A stretch of DNA of 64,000 bases from Micrococcus sp023147585 (GTDB lineage: Bacteria; Actinomycetota; Actinomycetes; Actinomycetales; Micrococcaceae), in contig NZ_CP085253.1 in NCBI RefSeq assembly GCF_044872765.1, forward strand, positions 62,001 through 126,000, read 5' to 3'. Position 1 is the first letter of the stretch; each line of letters begins with the position of its first letter. The notes beneath the pieces were generated by a model, which saw only the letters and a list, made by a program, of their open reading frames with translations, was not told the origin of the DNA and searched no databases. Both the position numbers and the translations under genes were made by a program. This document shows, piece after piece, positions 25,473 to 34,164 of this stretch.

Positions 25473-26780
25473 TCACCGGGTCTCCTGCCGCGGGATGAAC
25501 ACCTCGCGGACGATCAGCAGCAGGGCGGCCGCCGTCGGGATGGCCATGAGCGCCCCGAGCACGCCGAGCAGGGTGCCGCCCGCGATCACGGCGATCACCG
25601 CGACGGCGGCGGGCACGTCCACCGCGCGGGACATGACGCGGGGGGAGACGACGTAGGCCTCGACCTGCAGGTAGACGACGTAGATCGCCGCGAACAGCGC
25701 GGCGGACTGCCACGAGTCCAGGAGGGAGATGAGGGTGATGACCGTCCCGCCGATCATCGCCCCCACGAGCGGGATGAACGCCATGATGGCGGCGAAGAAC
25801 GCGAGCAGGGCCGCGAACGGGGTGCCGGCGATGCTCATGGCGATGAAGGCGACCGTGGCGTTCAGCGCGGCCACGAGGGTCTGGCCCATGACGTAGAGGC
25901 CCACGGAGGAGGTGATCTCCTCCGAGAGCTCACGGACACGCGCGCGGCGCGAGCGGGGCGCCAGGCGGTAGGCCCAGTGCTTGATGTGCGGCAGGGAGGA
26001 GAGGAAGTACAGGGTCAGGACCACCACGACCACCGTGACGAACAGGGAGTTCAGCACGGTTTGGCCGAGGCCCACGATCCCGCCGAAGAGGGCGGCCACC
26101 GAGGCTCCGTCGCCGTTGAGCTGGTCCGTGTGCTGGCGCACCGCGTCCTGGATGTGGAACTGGGCGTCGAGGGCGAGGAACCACTCCGAGCGCATCACCT
26201 CCTCCACCGTCGCGGGGATCTCCTCCGCGAGCTGGGTGGACTGCTCCACCGCGGTGGGGATCAGCAGGGAGATGAAGGCGGCCGCGACGGCTGCGAGGCC
26301 CAGGGCGGCCACGAGGACTCCGGCCCAGCGGGGGGCTCCCCATCGCTCGAAGCGGCGCACGATGGGGTCCAGGCCGAGGGCGATGAACAGGGCGGCCATG
26401 ATCATCACGAGCAGCTGCTGGTTGGTGGCTAGGAATCCCAGGACGGCGAGGGCGAGCAGGACGCCCGTCGTGAGCAGGAAACCGGTGCTCACCGGCGATC
26501 GGAACGAGACCGTGGGGGTCGCCTCGGTGGGCTCCGGGACCGGCTCGTCCTGTGCGGCGTCGTCGCCGGGCGCGGTCGCCGGGCCGGAGCGGCGCCAGGC
26601 GAGGGGGCGCAGACTCAGGCGGCCGCGGACCGGGGAGCCCTCCGGCGGAGCGCCGACCGTGCTGGAGCCGGCCGGGGTGGACGGGTGCGCGGAGGCACGG
26701 GCCGGGCTCGTGGACGCGCCGTGGGTGGGCAAGGCGGCGTCCGGCGCGGCCTGGGGCGCCTGGTCCTCGGGATGATGCAC
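25473..26780 (-). CDS. AI-2E/PerM family membrane exporter
   Basis: A 435-residue protein. The first 100 residues are Pro/Ala/Thr-rich and cytoplasmic. Then come eight predicted membrane segments of the AI-2E exporter family, including AALFIALGLDPIVRRFERWG, FFAAIMAFIPLVGAMIGG and a C-terminal GGTLLGVLGALMAIP. Members export autoinducer-2 or act as ion antiporters; the substrate here is not known. GTG at 26780 follows a TACCCT box by 6 bases. Divergent from the thioredoxin-TPR gene. Confidence 0.85.
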   Translation of the reverse strand: MHHPEDQAPQAAPDAALPTHGASTSPARASAHPSTPAGSSTVGAPPEGSPVRGRLSLRPLAWRRSGPATAPGDDAAQDEPVPEPTEATPTVSFRSPVSTGFLLTTGVLLALAVLGFLATNQQLLVMIMAALFIALGLDPIVRRFERWGAPRWAGVLVAALGLAAVAAAFISLLIPTAVEQSTQLAEEIPATVEEVMRSEWFLALDAQFHIQDAVRQHTDQLNGDGASVAALFGGIVGLGQTVLNSLFVTVVVVVLTLYFLSSLPHIKHWAYRLAPRSRRARVRELSEEITSSVGLYVMGQTLVAALNATVAFIAMSIAGTPFAALLAFFAAIMAFIPLVGAMIGGTVITLISLLDSWQSAALFAAIYVVYLQVEAYVVSPRVMSRAVDVPAAVAVIAVIAGGTLLGVLGALMAIPTAAALLLIVREVFIPRQETR

Positions 26781-26786
26781 GGGACC

Positions 26787-26792
26787 AGGGTA
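26787..26792 (-). promoter_or_regulatory. -10 box TACCCT for the exporter gene
   Basis: TACCCT on the minus strand ends 6 bases before the GTG at 26780, the leaderless layout seen elsewhere in the window. Confidence 0.55.
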
Positions 26793-26844
26793 CGGCAGGG
26801 GCCGCGGCGGAGGTGGCCGCGGGCGCCCCGGCCGGTCGAGCGTC

Positions 26845-26850
26845 TACCGT
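26845..26850 (+). promoter_or_regulatory. Candidate -10 box for the thioredoxin-TPR gene
   Basis: TACCGT is 33 bases before the GTG at 26884, which has its own GAAAGGA ribosome site, so this message would have a normal short leader. Confidence 0.4.
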
Positions 26851-26883
26851 GGATCCCAGACCGTCTCGAAAGGACCGTGCACC

Positions 26884-27849
26884 GTGACCTCCCAGCCCTC
26901 CTCCGCCGCCCCGTCCCACCTGCGCGGGGCTGTCGACCTGTCCTCTCTGCGCTCGCCCCGGCCCGCCGCGGGCACCGGCACGGCGGGACCGAGCCCGGAC
27001 GCGATGCCCGAGGGCTCATGGGTGATCCCGCAGGCGGACCAGCAGATGTTCCAGCAGCTCGTGCAGCTCTCCGCGCAGGTCCCCGTCCTCCTGCACCTCC
27101 ACGTCCCGGGGGACCAGACGAGCGAGGCCCTGTACACCCAGTTCGCCGACGCCGTGGACGCCCAGGCGGGCCGCCTCGTCATGGCGCGCTTGGACGTCGT
27201 GGCAGACCCCGGGCTGCTGCAGGCCATCGGCCTGCCCGCGGGCCCGGCCGTCCTCGCGGTGGTGGCCGGCCAGCCCGTGCCGCTCGTGAACCAAGCCGTG
27301 CCGGAGGAGACCCTCGCCCAGCTCCTGGGCGAGATCCTCGAGGTCGCTCGCCAGAACGGCGTGTCCGGCACCGTGCCTCCCGTCGCGGACGCGCGTCCCG
27401 GCGCGGGCGGCGAGCCGGCACCGGCAGCGCCCCCCGTGCCCCCGCTGCACCGGGCAGCCCACGAGGCCCTCGCCGCCGACGACATGCCCGCCGCCGTCGC
27501 CGCGTGGGAACGGGCGCTCGCCGAGAACCCGGCGGACGCCGTCGCCCTGCAGGGCCGCTCCGCCGCCCAGCTGCTCCTGCGCACGCAGGACGCGGACGCC
27601 GCCGCGGTGCGCGCGGGGGCGGCCGAGCGTCCCGACGACGCGGCCGCGCAGATCGCGGTGGCGGACCTCGACGTGCTCGGCGGCCACGTCGAGGACGCGT
27701 TCGCCCGCCTGGTCCGCTTCATCGCCGGCCATCACGGCGAGGCGCGCGAGGACGTGCGCTCCCACCTCGTCGACCTCTACACCGTGGTGGGCGTGGACGA
27801 CCCGCGCGTGCAGGCCTCGCGTCGCCGCCTCGCCGCCGCCCTGTACTGA
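26884..27849 (+). CDS. Thioredoxin-fold/TPR protein (YbbN/CnoX-like) without CxxC
   Basis: A 321-residue protein with a thioredoxin-like domain (about 50-155) and a C-terminal region of TPR-like helices (about 185-321). Where thioredoxin has Cys-x-x-Cys, this protein has HVPGDQTSEAL (about 73-83), and no cysteine is seen in the domain. A redox role is therefore unlikely and a holdase or co-chaperone role like CnoX/YbbN is more plausible. A related gene (Rv1324) lies near nucS in M. tuberculosis. GTG start with the box GAAAGGA. Confidence 0.8.
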   Translation: MTSQPSSAAPSHLRGAVDLSSLRSPRPAAGTGTAGPSPDAMPEGSWVIPQADQQMFQQLVQLSAQVPVLLHLHVPGDQTSEALYTQFADAVDAQAGRLVMARLDVVADPGLLQAIGLPAGPAVLAVVAGQPVPLVNQAVPEETLAQLLGEILEVARQNGVSGTVPPVADARPGAGGEPAPAAPPVPPLHRAAHEALAADDMPAAVAAWERALAENPADAVALQGRSAAQLLLRTQDADAAAVRAGAAERPDDAAAQIAVADLDVLGGHVEDAFARLVRFIAGHHGEAREDVRSHLVDLYTVVGVDDPRVQASRRRLAAALY

Positions 27850-27970
27850 GCGTCACGGCGCGGCGACGCCCCGCGGGCGTGTCCTGAGCGCCCCGCGGCT
27901 CCGCCAGGTGGGGGAGGAGGGGCCGGCGAGATCATCCCCAGGGCGGAGGCGAAGCCTGTCAGCGCGCTGT

Positions 27971-27976
27971 TAGCGT
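27971..27976 (+). promoter_or_regulatory. -10 box TAGCGT for the leaderless ABC operon
   Basis: TAGCGT ends 7 bases before the ATG at 27984, with no Shine-Dalgarno between. Confidence 0.65.
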
Positions 27977-27983
27977 CGGCGGC

Positions 27984-28781
27984 ATGATCGCCGCCCCCGA
28001 GCCTCCGCTCCGCCGCGCCCACGACAGCCCTGACCCGGACCTCGCCCTCGTCACCCGGGCGCTGGCCAAGCGATTCGGGGACAGGACGGCCCTCGCGGGC
28101 CTGGACCTGGAGGTTCCGGCGGGCTCGTTCTTCGGCGTCGTGGGCCCGAACGGTGCGGGCAAGACCACGGCGCTGTCCATGGCCACGGGCCTGCTCCGCC
28201 CGGACCACGGCCAGGCCTGGATCCACGGCGTGGACGTGTGGGCGCAGCCCCTCGAGGCCAAGCGCCGCGTGGGCGTGCTCGCCGACGGCGTCCGCACGTT
28301 CGACCGCCTCACCGGCGCGCAGCTGGTCACCTACGCGGGCCTGCTCCACGGCCTCGACGCCGAGACCGTGGCCCAGCGCACCGCCGACCTGCTGCGCGTC
28401 ATGGACCTGCAGGACGCCGGCCGCAAGCTCGTCGTGGACTACTCCGCGGGCATGACCAAGAAGGTCAACCTGGCCGCCGCGATGGTCCACGCCCCGGACG
28501 TCCTGGTGCTCGACGAGCCGTTCGAGGCCGTCGACCCCGTCTCCGCCGCGAACATCCGCGACATCCTGAACGACTACGTCGGCCGCGGCGGCACCGTGAT
28601 CGTCTCCAGCCACGTGATGGACCTCGTGCAGCGCATGTGCACGCACGTCGCCGTCATCGCCGACGGCACCCTGCGCGCCACCGGCACGGTGGAGGAGGTC
28701 CGCGCCGGGCGCGACCTCGAGGAGCGCTTCGTGGACCTCGTCGGCGGGCGCCACACGGGGGAGGGCCTCGCATGGCTGTGA
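27984..28781 (+). CDS. ABC transporter ATP-binding protein
   Basis: A 265-residue ATPase with Walker A GPNGAGKTT (about 55), the signature YSAGMTKKV (about 153), Walker B VLVLDEPFEAVDP (about 173) and the switch His in VSSHVMDLV. The signature is of the SAGM rather than LSGG type, usual for ABC-2 exporters with a separate membrane partner. It overlaps the next gene, its permease. Substrate unknown; this class exports lipids, peptides or drugs. Confidence 0.9.
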   Translation: MIAAPEPPLRRAHDSPDPDLALVTRALAKRFGDRTALAGLDLEVPAGSFFGVVGPNGAGKTTALSMATGLLRPDHGQAWIHGVDVWAQPLEAKRRVGVLADGVRTFDRLTGAQLVTYAGLLHGLDAETVAQRTADLLRVMDLQDAGRKLVVDYSAGMTKKVNLAAAMVHAPDVLVLDEPFEAVDPVSAANIRDILNDYVGRGGTVIVSSHVMDLVQRMCTHVAVIADGTLRATGTVEEVRAGRDLEERFVDLVGGRHTGEGLAWL

Positions 28782-30388
28782 ACGGCATGGCCGCCACCCT
28801 TGTCCGCCTGCGCTGGGCGCTCACCGTCAACCAGTGGCGCCGCTCCCCGTTCACGCTCGTGATGAGCATCATCGGCGCGCTGTACATCCTCGGGGCGGCG
28901 GTCTTCCTCGTCGTCGGGCTCACCGTGGCCCTGCCGGGCGAGGACGTCGCGTTCCGCGGGGTGCTCACCGTCCTGGCCACCTCGGTGGTCGTCCTGCTGT
29001 GGCTCGTGCTGCCGCCGCTCGTCACCGGCGTGGACGCCACTCTGGACCCCCGCAGCTTCCTCGTCTACCCGGTGCCCGTCGGCACGCTCGTCCGCGGTCT
29101 GCTCCTCAGCGCCTTCACGACGCCGGTCGGGATCGCCACGCTGATCGTCACCCTGGGCGTCGCGGCGTCCTGGCGGGACCAGCCGGCCGCGCTCGCCTTC
29201 GGCCTGGTCGGGGCCGTCATCACCGCGGTCGCCGCCGTCTCCCTGGGCTACGGCGTCACGGGGATGATCTCGGCCTATGCCGGCCGCCGCCGGGTGCGCG
29301 AGACGGTCTCCGTGCTGCTCATGATCCCGCTCATGCTCGGCGGCATCGCCTTCGCCCAGGCCGCCGAGTCCTTCGACACGCTCATGGCCGGCGCGCCGCC
29401 CGTGGCCGAGGCCGCCTCCTGGACGCCGTTCGGCGCCGGGGCGGCCGCCGCCTGGGCCGCCGCCGAGGGACGCTGGGGGCTGGCGGCCGTGCGGCTCGCC
29501 GTCGCCCTCCTCTGGTGCGCCCTGGCCCTCGCCCTGTGGCACCTGGCCGTCCGCCGCACGGTGCGGCCCGTGGGCGTCGGGGGCGGGCCGGCGCGTGAGG
29601 CGAAGGCGGCCGCCGCCGACCCGCGTCCGCTGCGCTGGCTCGGCCGCCCCGCCACGGGCCCCCGCACCGCGATCGCGGCCCGCGCGCAGCACTACTGGTT
29701 CACGGACCCGCGCTACATGGCCGGCCTCATCACCATCCCGCTCATGGCCGTGCTCCTGTGGTTCACGGGCAGCATCGGCGAGGACGGCGCCGGACCGGCT
29801 GTGTTCCTGGCCATGGCGCCCATCACGGCGTGGGCGCTGGCCCACTCCCTCTCGGCGGACATCGCCTACGACCACACGGCGTTCCACCTGCACGTCGTCG
29901 CCGGCGTGAAGGGGACCGACGACCGGATCGGGCGGCTCATGGGCATGCTCGGCTGGGGCGTCCCGCTCGTCGTCGTGGTGGCCGTGGCCACGTGCGCCGC
30001 AGCGGGGGACTGGGGCGCGCTGCCCGCCGTGCTGGGCCTGTCCCTCGGTCTCCTCGGCTCCGTGTGCGGCCTCGCCGCGCTCGTCTCCGCGCGCTGGGTC
30101 TACCCGGTGCCGAAGCCCGGCGACAGCCCGTTCCAGCAGCCGCAGGGCGCGATGGTCCGCACCATGGTCGTGCAGTTCGGCGCGCTCCTGGCCTCGGCGG
30201 CCATGGCCCTGCCGATGCTCATCCCCGCGATCGTGTTCTCCGTGACGCGGCAGCCCGTGTGGTCCTGGGTCGCGCTCGCGGTGGGCCTGGCGTGGGGCGC
30301 GCTGCTGCTCTGGCTGGGCGTTCGGCTCGGCGCCCGCTGGTACGACCGGGCGCAGGCCGAGACCTTCCAGGCCGTGAAGGCGTTCTGA
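28772..30388 (+). CDS. ABC-2 type transporter membrane protein
   Basis: A 538-residue hydrophobic protein with about a dozen membrane segments in two halves joined by a polar loop around residues 270-300 (AREAKAAAADPRPLRWLG). It begins MAVNGMAATLVRLRWALTVNQ; GTG at 28778 or ATG at 28787 are other possible starts. It overlaps the ATPase gene by 10 bases, and the two must form one transporter. I see no substrate clue. Confidence 0.85.
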   Translation: MAVNGMAATLVRLRWALTVNQWRRSPFTLVMSIIGALYILGAAVFLVVGLTVALPGEDVAFRGVLTVLATSVVVLLWLVLPPLVTGVDATLDPRSFLVYPVPVGTLVRGLLLSAFTTPVGIATLIVTLGVAASWRDQPAALAFGLVGAVITAVAAVSLGYGVTGMISAYAGRRRVRETVSVLLMIPLMLGGIAFAQAAESFDTLMAGAPPVAEAASWTPFGAGAAAAWAAAEGRWGLAAVRLAVALLWCALALALWHLAVRRTVRPVGVGGGPAREAKAAAADPRPLRWLGRPATGPRTAIAARAQHYWFTDPRYMAGLITIPLMAVLLWFTGSIGEDGAGPAVFLAMAPITAWALAHSLSADIAYDHTAFHLHVVAGVKGTDDRIGRLMGMLGWGVPLVVVVAVATCAAAGDWGALPAVLGLSLGLLGSVCGLAALVSARWVYPVPKPGDSPFQQPQGAMVRTMVVQFGALLASAAMALPMLIPAIVFSVTRQPVWSWVALAVGLAWGALLLWLGVRLGARWYDRAQAETFQAVKAF

Positions 30389-30397
30389 CCGACTGGC

Positions 30398-30403
30398 TAG
30401 GAT
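30398..30403 (+). promoter_or_regulatory. -10 box TAGGAT for leaderless DUF3039 operon
   Basis: TAGGAT ends 7 bases before the ATG at 30411. It lies just past the permease stop, so a separate promoter drives the next pair. Confidence 0.65.
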
Positions 30404-30410
30404 GGGCCGC

Positions 30411-30758
30411 ATGAGTGTGACCGGCGAACCCGACCTGAACGACCCCTTCGCGCCCGCCGGCGGCGGCACCTCCGTCCTGGAGCGCGAGGAGCAGCTCCAG
30501 GACATCGAGCCGGGCGACCACGAGCGATTCGCGCACTACGTGCGCAAGGAGAGGATCATGGAGTCCGCCCTGTCCGGCGCGCCCGTGATCGCGCTGTGCG
30601 GCAAGGTGTGGGTGCCGGGCCGCGACCCGGAGAAGTTCCCCGTGTGCCCCACGTGCAAGGAGATCTACGAGGGACTGCGCGATCCCCAGGACGGCGACGG
30701 CGACTCCGGCTCGGGCGGCGGCAAGCGCGGGTTCTTCGGCGGTCGCGGGCGTGGCTGA
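30411..30758 (+). CDS. DUF3039 family protein
   Basis: A 115-residue protein with the DUF3039 core FAHYVRKERIMESALSGAP, VIALCGKVWVP and FPVCPTCKEIYEGL. Cys in LCGK with the CPTC pair may bind a metal ion. The tail is Gly/Arg-rich (GKRGFFGGRGRG), which suggests nucleic-acid contact. This family is confined to actinobacteria and typically sits before a DEAD/DEAH helicase gene, as here (12 bases apart). Function is not known. Confidence 0.85.
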   Translation: MSVTGEPDLNDPFAPAGGGTSVLEREEQLQDIEPGDHERFAHYVRKERIMESALSGAPVIALCGKVWVPGRDPEKFPVCPTCKEIYEGLRDPQDGDGDSGSGGGKRGFFGGRGRG

Positions 30759-30770
30759 GGCCGCTCGTCG

Positions 30771-32621
30771 ATGAGCGGCACCCTCTTCGGCGGGCCTGAC
30801 CCCGCAGACTCCGACGCGTCCGGCGCCGTCCCGTCCGCCGGCGTCCAGCCCGATCTCTTCCACGTGGGCGAGGACCTGCCCCCGGCCCTGCCCGAGCGTG
30901 CAGCCTGGGGCACCGCCCCCAAGCTGCGCCAGTGGCAGCAGGAGGCCCTCGAGAAGTACCTCTCGGCCTCCCCGCAGGACTTCCTCGCCGTCGCCACCCC
31001 CGGTGCGGGCAAGACGACCTTCGCGCTCCGCGTGGCCAAGATCCTCATGGACGCCGGTGTGGTGCAGCGGCTGACCGTGGTCGCGCCCACGGACCACCTC
31101 AAGCGGCAGTGGGCGGACAACGCGGCGCGCGTGGGCCTGGCGATCGACCCGAACTTCAAGAACGCGGACGGACGGCACGGCGCGGAGTACCGCGGCGTGG
31201 CGCTGACCTACGCGCAGGTGGCCAACAAGCCGGTGCTGCACCGCAACCGCACCGAGGCCGCCAAGACGCTGGTGATCCTCGACGAGATCCACCACGGCGG
31301 CGACGCCCTGAGCTGGGGCGAGGGCATCAGGGAGGCGTTCGAGCCGGCCGCGCGCCGCCTCGCGCTGACCGGCACCCCCTTCCGCTCGGACACCTCCACC
31401 ATCCCGTTCGTGCAGTACGTGGACGGGCCCGACGGGCTCTCCCGCTCGAAGGCGGACTACACGTACGGCTACGGGCCCGCGCTGCGGGACAACGTGGTGC
31501 GGCCGGTCATCTTCATGGCCTACTCGGGGCAGATGCGGTGGAAGACCTCGACGGGCGAGGTCATGGAGGCCCAGCTCGGCGAGGCGGCCACGAAGGACAT
31601 CACGGCATCGGCCTGGCGGACCGCGCTGGACCCGCAGGGCGAGTGGATCCCCTCCGTGCTCAAGGCCGCGGACCAGCGCCTCACCGAGGTGCGGCGCAAC
31701 GTGCCCGACGCCGGCGGCCTGGTGATCGCCTCGGACCACGAGGACGCCCGCGCCTACGCCGCCCAGCTCGAGGCGCTGACCGGCCAGAAGCCGGCCGTCA
31801 TCCTCTCGGACGACAAGGGCGCCTCGGACCGCATCGACGAGTTCGCCGCCTCGGACGAGCGCTGGATGGTGGCCGTGCGCATGGTGTCCGAGGGCGTGGA
31901 CGTGCCCCGACTCTGCGTGGGCGTCTACGCGACGTCCACGTCCACGCCGCTGTTCTTCGCGCAGGCCGTGGGCCGCTTCGTGCGATCGCGGCGCCGTGGG
32001 GAGACCGCATCCGTCTTCCTGCCCTCCGTGCCGCAGCTGATGCTCCTGGCCAACGAGATGGAGCTCGAGCGGGACCACGCCCTGGACCGCCGCGAGGGCG
32101 CCGTCGAGGTGGAGGACCTCGAGGACGCCCCCGAGGAGGACCTCATCGCGCAGGCCAACCGGGAGGAGAAGGGGTCGGACTCCCTGACGGGCGCCAAGTT
32201 CGAGGCGCTCGAGTCCCGGGCGAGCTTCGACAAGGTGCTCTTCGACGGCGGCGAGTTCGGCCTCGGCGGCGCCGTGGGCTCGGCCGAGGAGCAGGACTTC
32301 CTCGGCATCCCCGGCCTGCTCGACGCCGACCAGGTCTCCGCCCTGCTGCGCCAGCGCCAGGCGGAGCAGGTCCAGCGCCGCCCGAAGGCTGCCGAGCCGA
32401 AGGAGCCGGCTGAGGTGGTGGACCACCGGCGCATGAAGGAGCTGCGCGCCGAGCTGTCCAAGCTGGTGTCGGCGTGGTCCGCGCGCTCGGGCACCCCGCA
32501 CGGCGTGATCCACAACCGGCTCCGCGAGGTCAGCGGCGGCCCGGCAGTGGCCCAGGCGTCCCAGGACCAGCTGGAGAAGCGGATGTCCACGATCCGCGGG
32601 TGGTTCGTCGGGCGGAGGTGA
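30771..32621 (+). CDS. SF2 DEAD/DEAH-type helicase
   Basis: A 616-residue superfamily 2 protein: Q-like KLRQWQQEALEKYL (about 56), Walker A TPGAGKTTFALRVA (about 77), Walker B ILDEIHHGGD (about 166), motif III LTGTPFRSD, and motif VI region QAVGRFVRSRRRGE (about 400). The C-terminal 200 residues are helical and acidic. The layout resembles type III restriction or UvrB-like translocases, but no nuclease or methylase gene is near. The link to DUF3039 suggests that the two act together on RNA or DNA; the substrate is unknown. Confidence 0.87.
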   Translation: MSGTLFGGPDPADSDASGAVPSAGVQPDLFHVGEDLPPALPERAAWGTAPKLRQWQQEALEKYLSASPQDFLAVATPGAGKTTFALRVAKILMDAGVVQRLTVVAPTDHLKRQWADNAARVGLAIDPNFKNADGRHGAEYRGVALTYAQVANKPVLHRNRTEAAKTLVILDEIHHGGDALSWGEGIREAFEPAARRLALTGTPFRSDTSTIPFVQYVDGPDGLSRSKADYTYGYGPALRDNVVRPVIFMAYSGQMRWKTSTGEVMEAQLGEAATKDITASAWRTALDPQGEWIPSVLKAADQRLTEVRRNVPDAGGLVIASDHEDARAYAAQLEALTGQKPAVILSDDKGASDRIDEFAASDERWMVAVRMVSEGVDVPRLCVGVYATSTSTPLFFAQAVGRFVRSRRRGETASVFLPSVPQLMLLANEMELERDHALDRREGAVEVEDLEDAPEEDLIAQANREEKGSDSLTGAKFEALESRASFDKVLFDGGEFGLGGAVGSAEEQDFLGIPGLLDADQVSALLRQRQAEQVQRRPKAAEPKEPAEVVDHRRMKELRAELSKLVSAWSARSGTPHGVIHNRLREVSGGPAVAQASQDQLEKRMSTIRGWFVGRR

Positions 32622-32742
32622 GTCGTCGGAGGCGGCCCGGACAGGGCGGACCGCCGGACCGAGCCGTCCTCACCCAGGGCCGTCTGGACGTCTCGGTCGG
32701 CTGGATGCGGCTTGGCTCGACCGCGGGCGCCCAGCTCGGACG

Positions 32743-33477
32743 TCAGCGCAGGGGGCGCAGGTACCGCTCGGGAGACGCGAGGAACGCGCGGTGGTGCCGG
32801 ACGAACGGGAGGTCGTCGTAGGCCGTCGGCGTGACGCCGTCCTCGTCGAGCAGCAGGATCCGGGCTCCTGGCAGCGCCGCGAGCACGGGGGAGTGCGTGG
32901 ACAGGACGACCTGGGACCCCGCCTCGACCATGATCCGCAGGTGGACCAGGAGCGCGAGGCAGCTCTCGAAGGACAGCGCGGACTCGGGCTCGTCGAGAAT
33001 CCAGAGGCCGCGCACGCCGGCACGCTCCTCGCAGAACTGCAGGAACGCCTCGCCGTGGCTGCGCAGGTGCAGGGTCGATCCCGGAATCGTGGACTCCAGG
33101 TACGTGAACAGCCCGTACATGCTCTCGGCCCGCAGGAACACGCCGCCCCTGGGCGCTCCCGCCCCACGCGCGAGCTGCAGGTGCTCGGCGAGGTCGGAGG
33201 AGGTCCGCCGCGTCTCGTGGAACACGTGGCGGGTGCCGCCCTCCGCGTTGAGGCCGAACGCCTCCGCGATCGCCTCGACGACCGTGGACTTCCCCGCCCC
33301 GTTCGCCCCGACGATCACGGTGGCGTCGCCGAGGTCGAGGCCGTGGTCCAGCAGGTGGCGCACCGCCGGGATGTCGGCAGGCCACACGGTCCGGTCGGCG
33401 GGGGAGAGCGGGTGCTCCGTCACCCGGCGCACGGGGCGGTCCCAGGCGCGCGTGTCCGGCGCGTCGTCCCGGGCCAT
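32743..33477 (-). CDS. ABC-type AAA ATPase (predicted ATPase, COG3910-like)
   Basis: A 244-residue single-domain ATPase. Walker A VGANGAGKSTVVEAIA (about 55), Walker B GLWILDEPESALS (about 160) and the switch His in VLSTHSPVLAALPGA are clear. There are no membrane segments or partner permease. Such proteins resemble the ATPase of SMC/RecF and of some OLD-type defence modules, but no nuclease domain is attached. It is the last gene of the pncB-pncA unit, 5 bases after pncA. Start ATG at 33477; the frame stays open upstream within pncA. Confidence 0.75.
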   Translation of the reverse strand: MARDDAPDTRAWDRPVRRVTEHPLSPADRTVWPADIPAVRHLLDHGLDLGDATVIVGANGAGKSTVVEAIAEAFGLNAEGGTRHVFHETRRTSSDLAEHLQLARGAGAPRGGVFLRAESMYGLFTYLESTIPGSTLHLRSHGEAFLQFCEERAGVRGLWILDEPESALSFESCLALLVHLRIMVEAGSQVVLSTHSPVLAALPGARILLLDEDGVTPTAYDDLPFVRHHRAFLASPERYLRPLR

Positions 33478-33482
33478 CCGGC

Positions 33483-34163
33483 TCAGAGCTCCTCGGCGAG
33501 CTCCAGCACGGCCCCGGCGGCCTCCATCTCGTGGAGGGCCGCCTGGCCTGCGGCCTCGTCCACGGCCGCGCACAGGTCGGTCAGCACCGTCACCTCGTAG
33601 CCGGCGTCCACAGCGTCCAGGACGGTGGCCCGCACGCAGTGGTCGGTGGCGAGGCCGACGACGGTCAGCGCCTCCACCTCCTGATCGCGCAGCCACTCGT
33701 CCAGGCCCGGAGCGCCCTCGGCGACGGCGCGGGCCGCCCCCTGGGTCGCGCCGTGGGGGCCGGCCGGGGCGCCGGCCTCGTCACCGGACCGGACGGCGTC
33801 GGGCTCCCCGAGGAAGCCCTCGAAGCCGGAGTACGCGGCGGTGCGGGCGCCTTTGAGGAACTCCGCCTCCACATACTCGGCGTCCAGGTCCGGGTGCAGC
33901 TCGGCGCCGCGGGTGCCGGCCACGCAGTGCACGGGCCACGTGGCGCGGAAGTCGGGCTCCTCGCCCTCGGACGCGAAGTGCGTGCCAGGATCCACGTGCC
34001 AGTCGCGCGTGGCGACGACGGCGGTGTAGCGGTCCACGTGCTCGTCCAGGTGCTCGCTGATCGCCGCGGCGACGGCGGCGCCGCCCGTGACGGCGAGCGA
34101 TCCGCCCTCGCAGAAGTCGTTCTGGACGTCGACGATGATCAGGGCGCGGGTGAGGTCGGGCAT
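33483..34163 (-). CDS. pncA: Nicotinamidase
   Basis: Hydrolyses nicotinamide to nicotinate for NAD recycling. The Cys-hydrolase triad is visible: Asp12 in IIVDVQNDF, Lys in AEFLKGARTA, and Cys in ATDHCVRATVLD. The metal site Asp-x-His plus His is in TRDWHVDPGTHF. At 226 residues it is longer than the 186-residue mycobacterial protein because of an Ala/Gly-rich loop before the last third. It lies 1 base after pncB, whose enzyme uses its product. Confidence 0.9.
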   Translation of the reverse strand: MPDLTRALIIVDVQNDFCEGGSLAVTGGAAVAAAISEHLDEHVDRYTAVVATRDWHVDPGTHFASEGEEPDFRATWPVHCVAGTRGAELHPDLDAEYVEAEFLKGARTAAYSGFEGFLGEPDAVRSGDEAGAPAGPHGATQGAARAVAEGAPGLDEWLRDQEVEALTVVGLATDHCVRATVLDAVDAGYEVTVLTDLCAAVDEAAGQAALHEMEAAGAVLELAEEL

Positions 34164-34164
34164 G

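Noticed and set aside
32622..32742. Gap between the helicase and the ATPase gene
   Set aside because: No gene, tRNA or strong hairpin is visible in these 121 bases.
30771..33477. Helicase plus nearby ATPase as a candidate defence island
   Set aside because: They are on opposite strands in different transcription units, no nuclease, methylase or toxin is present, and the helicase has its own conserved partner DUF3039.
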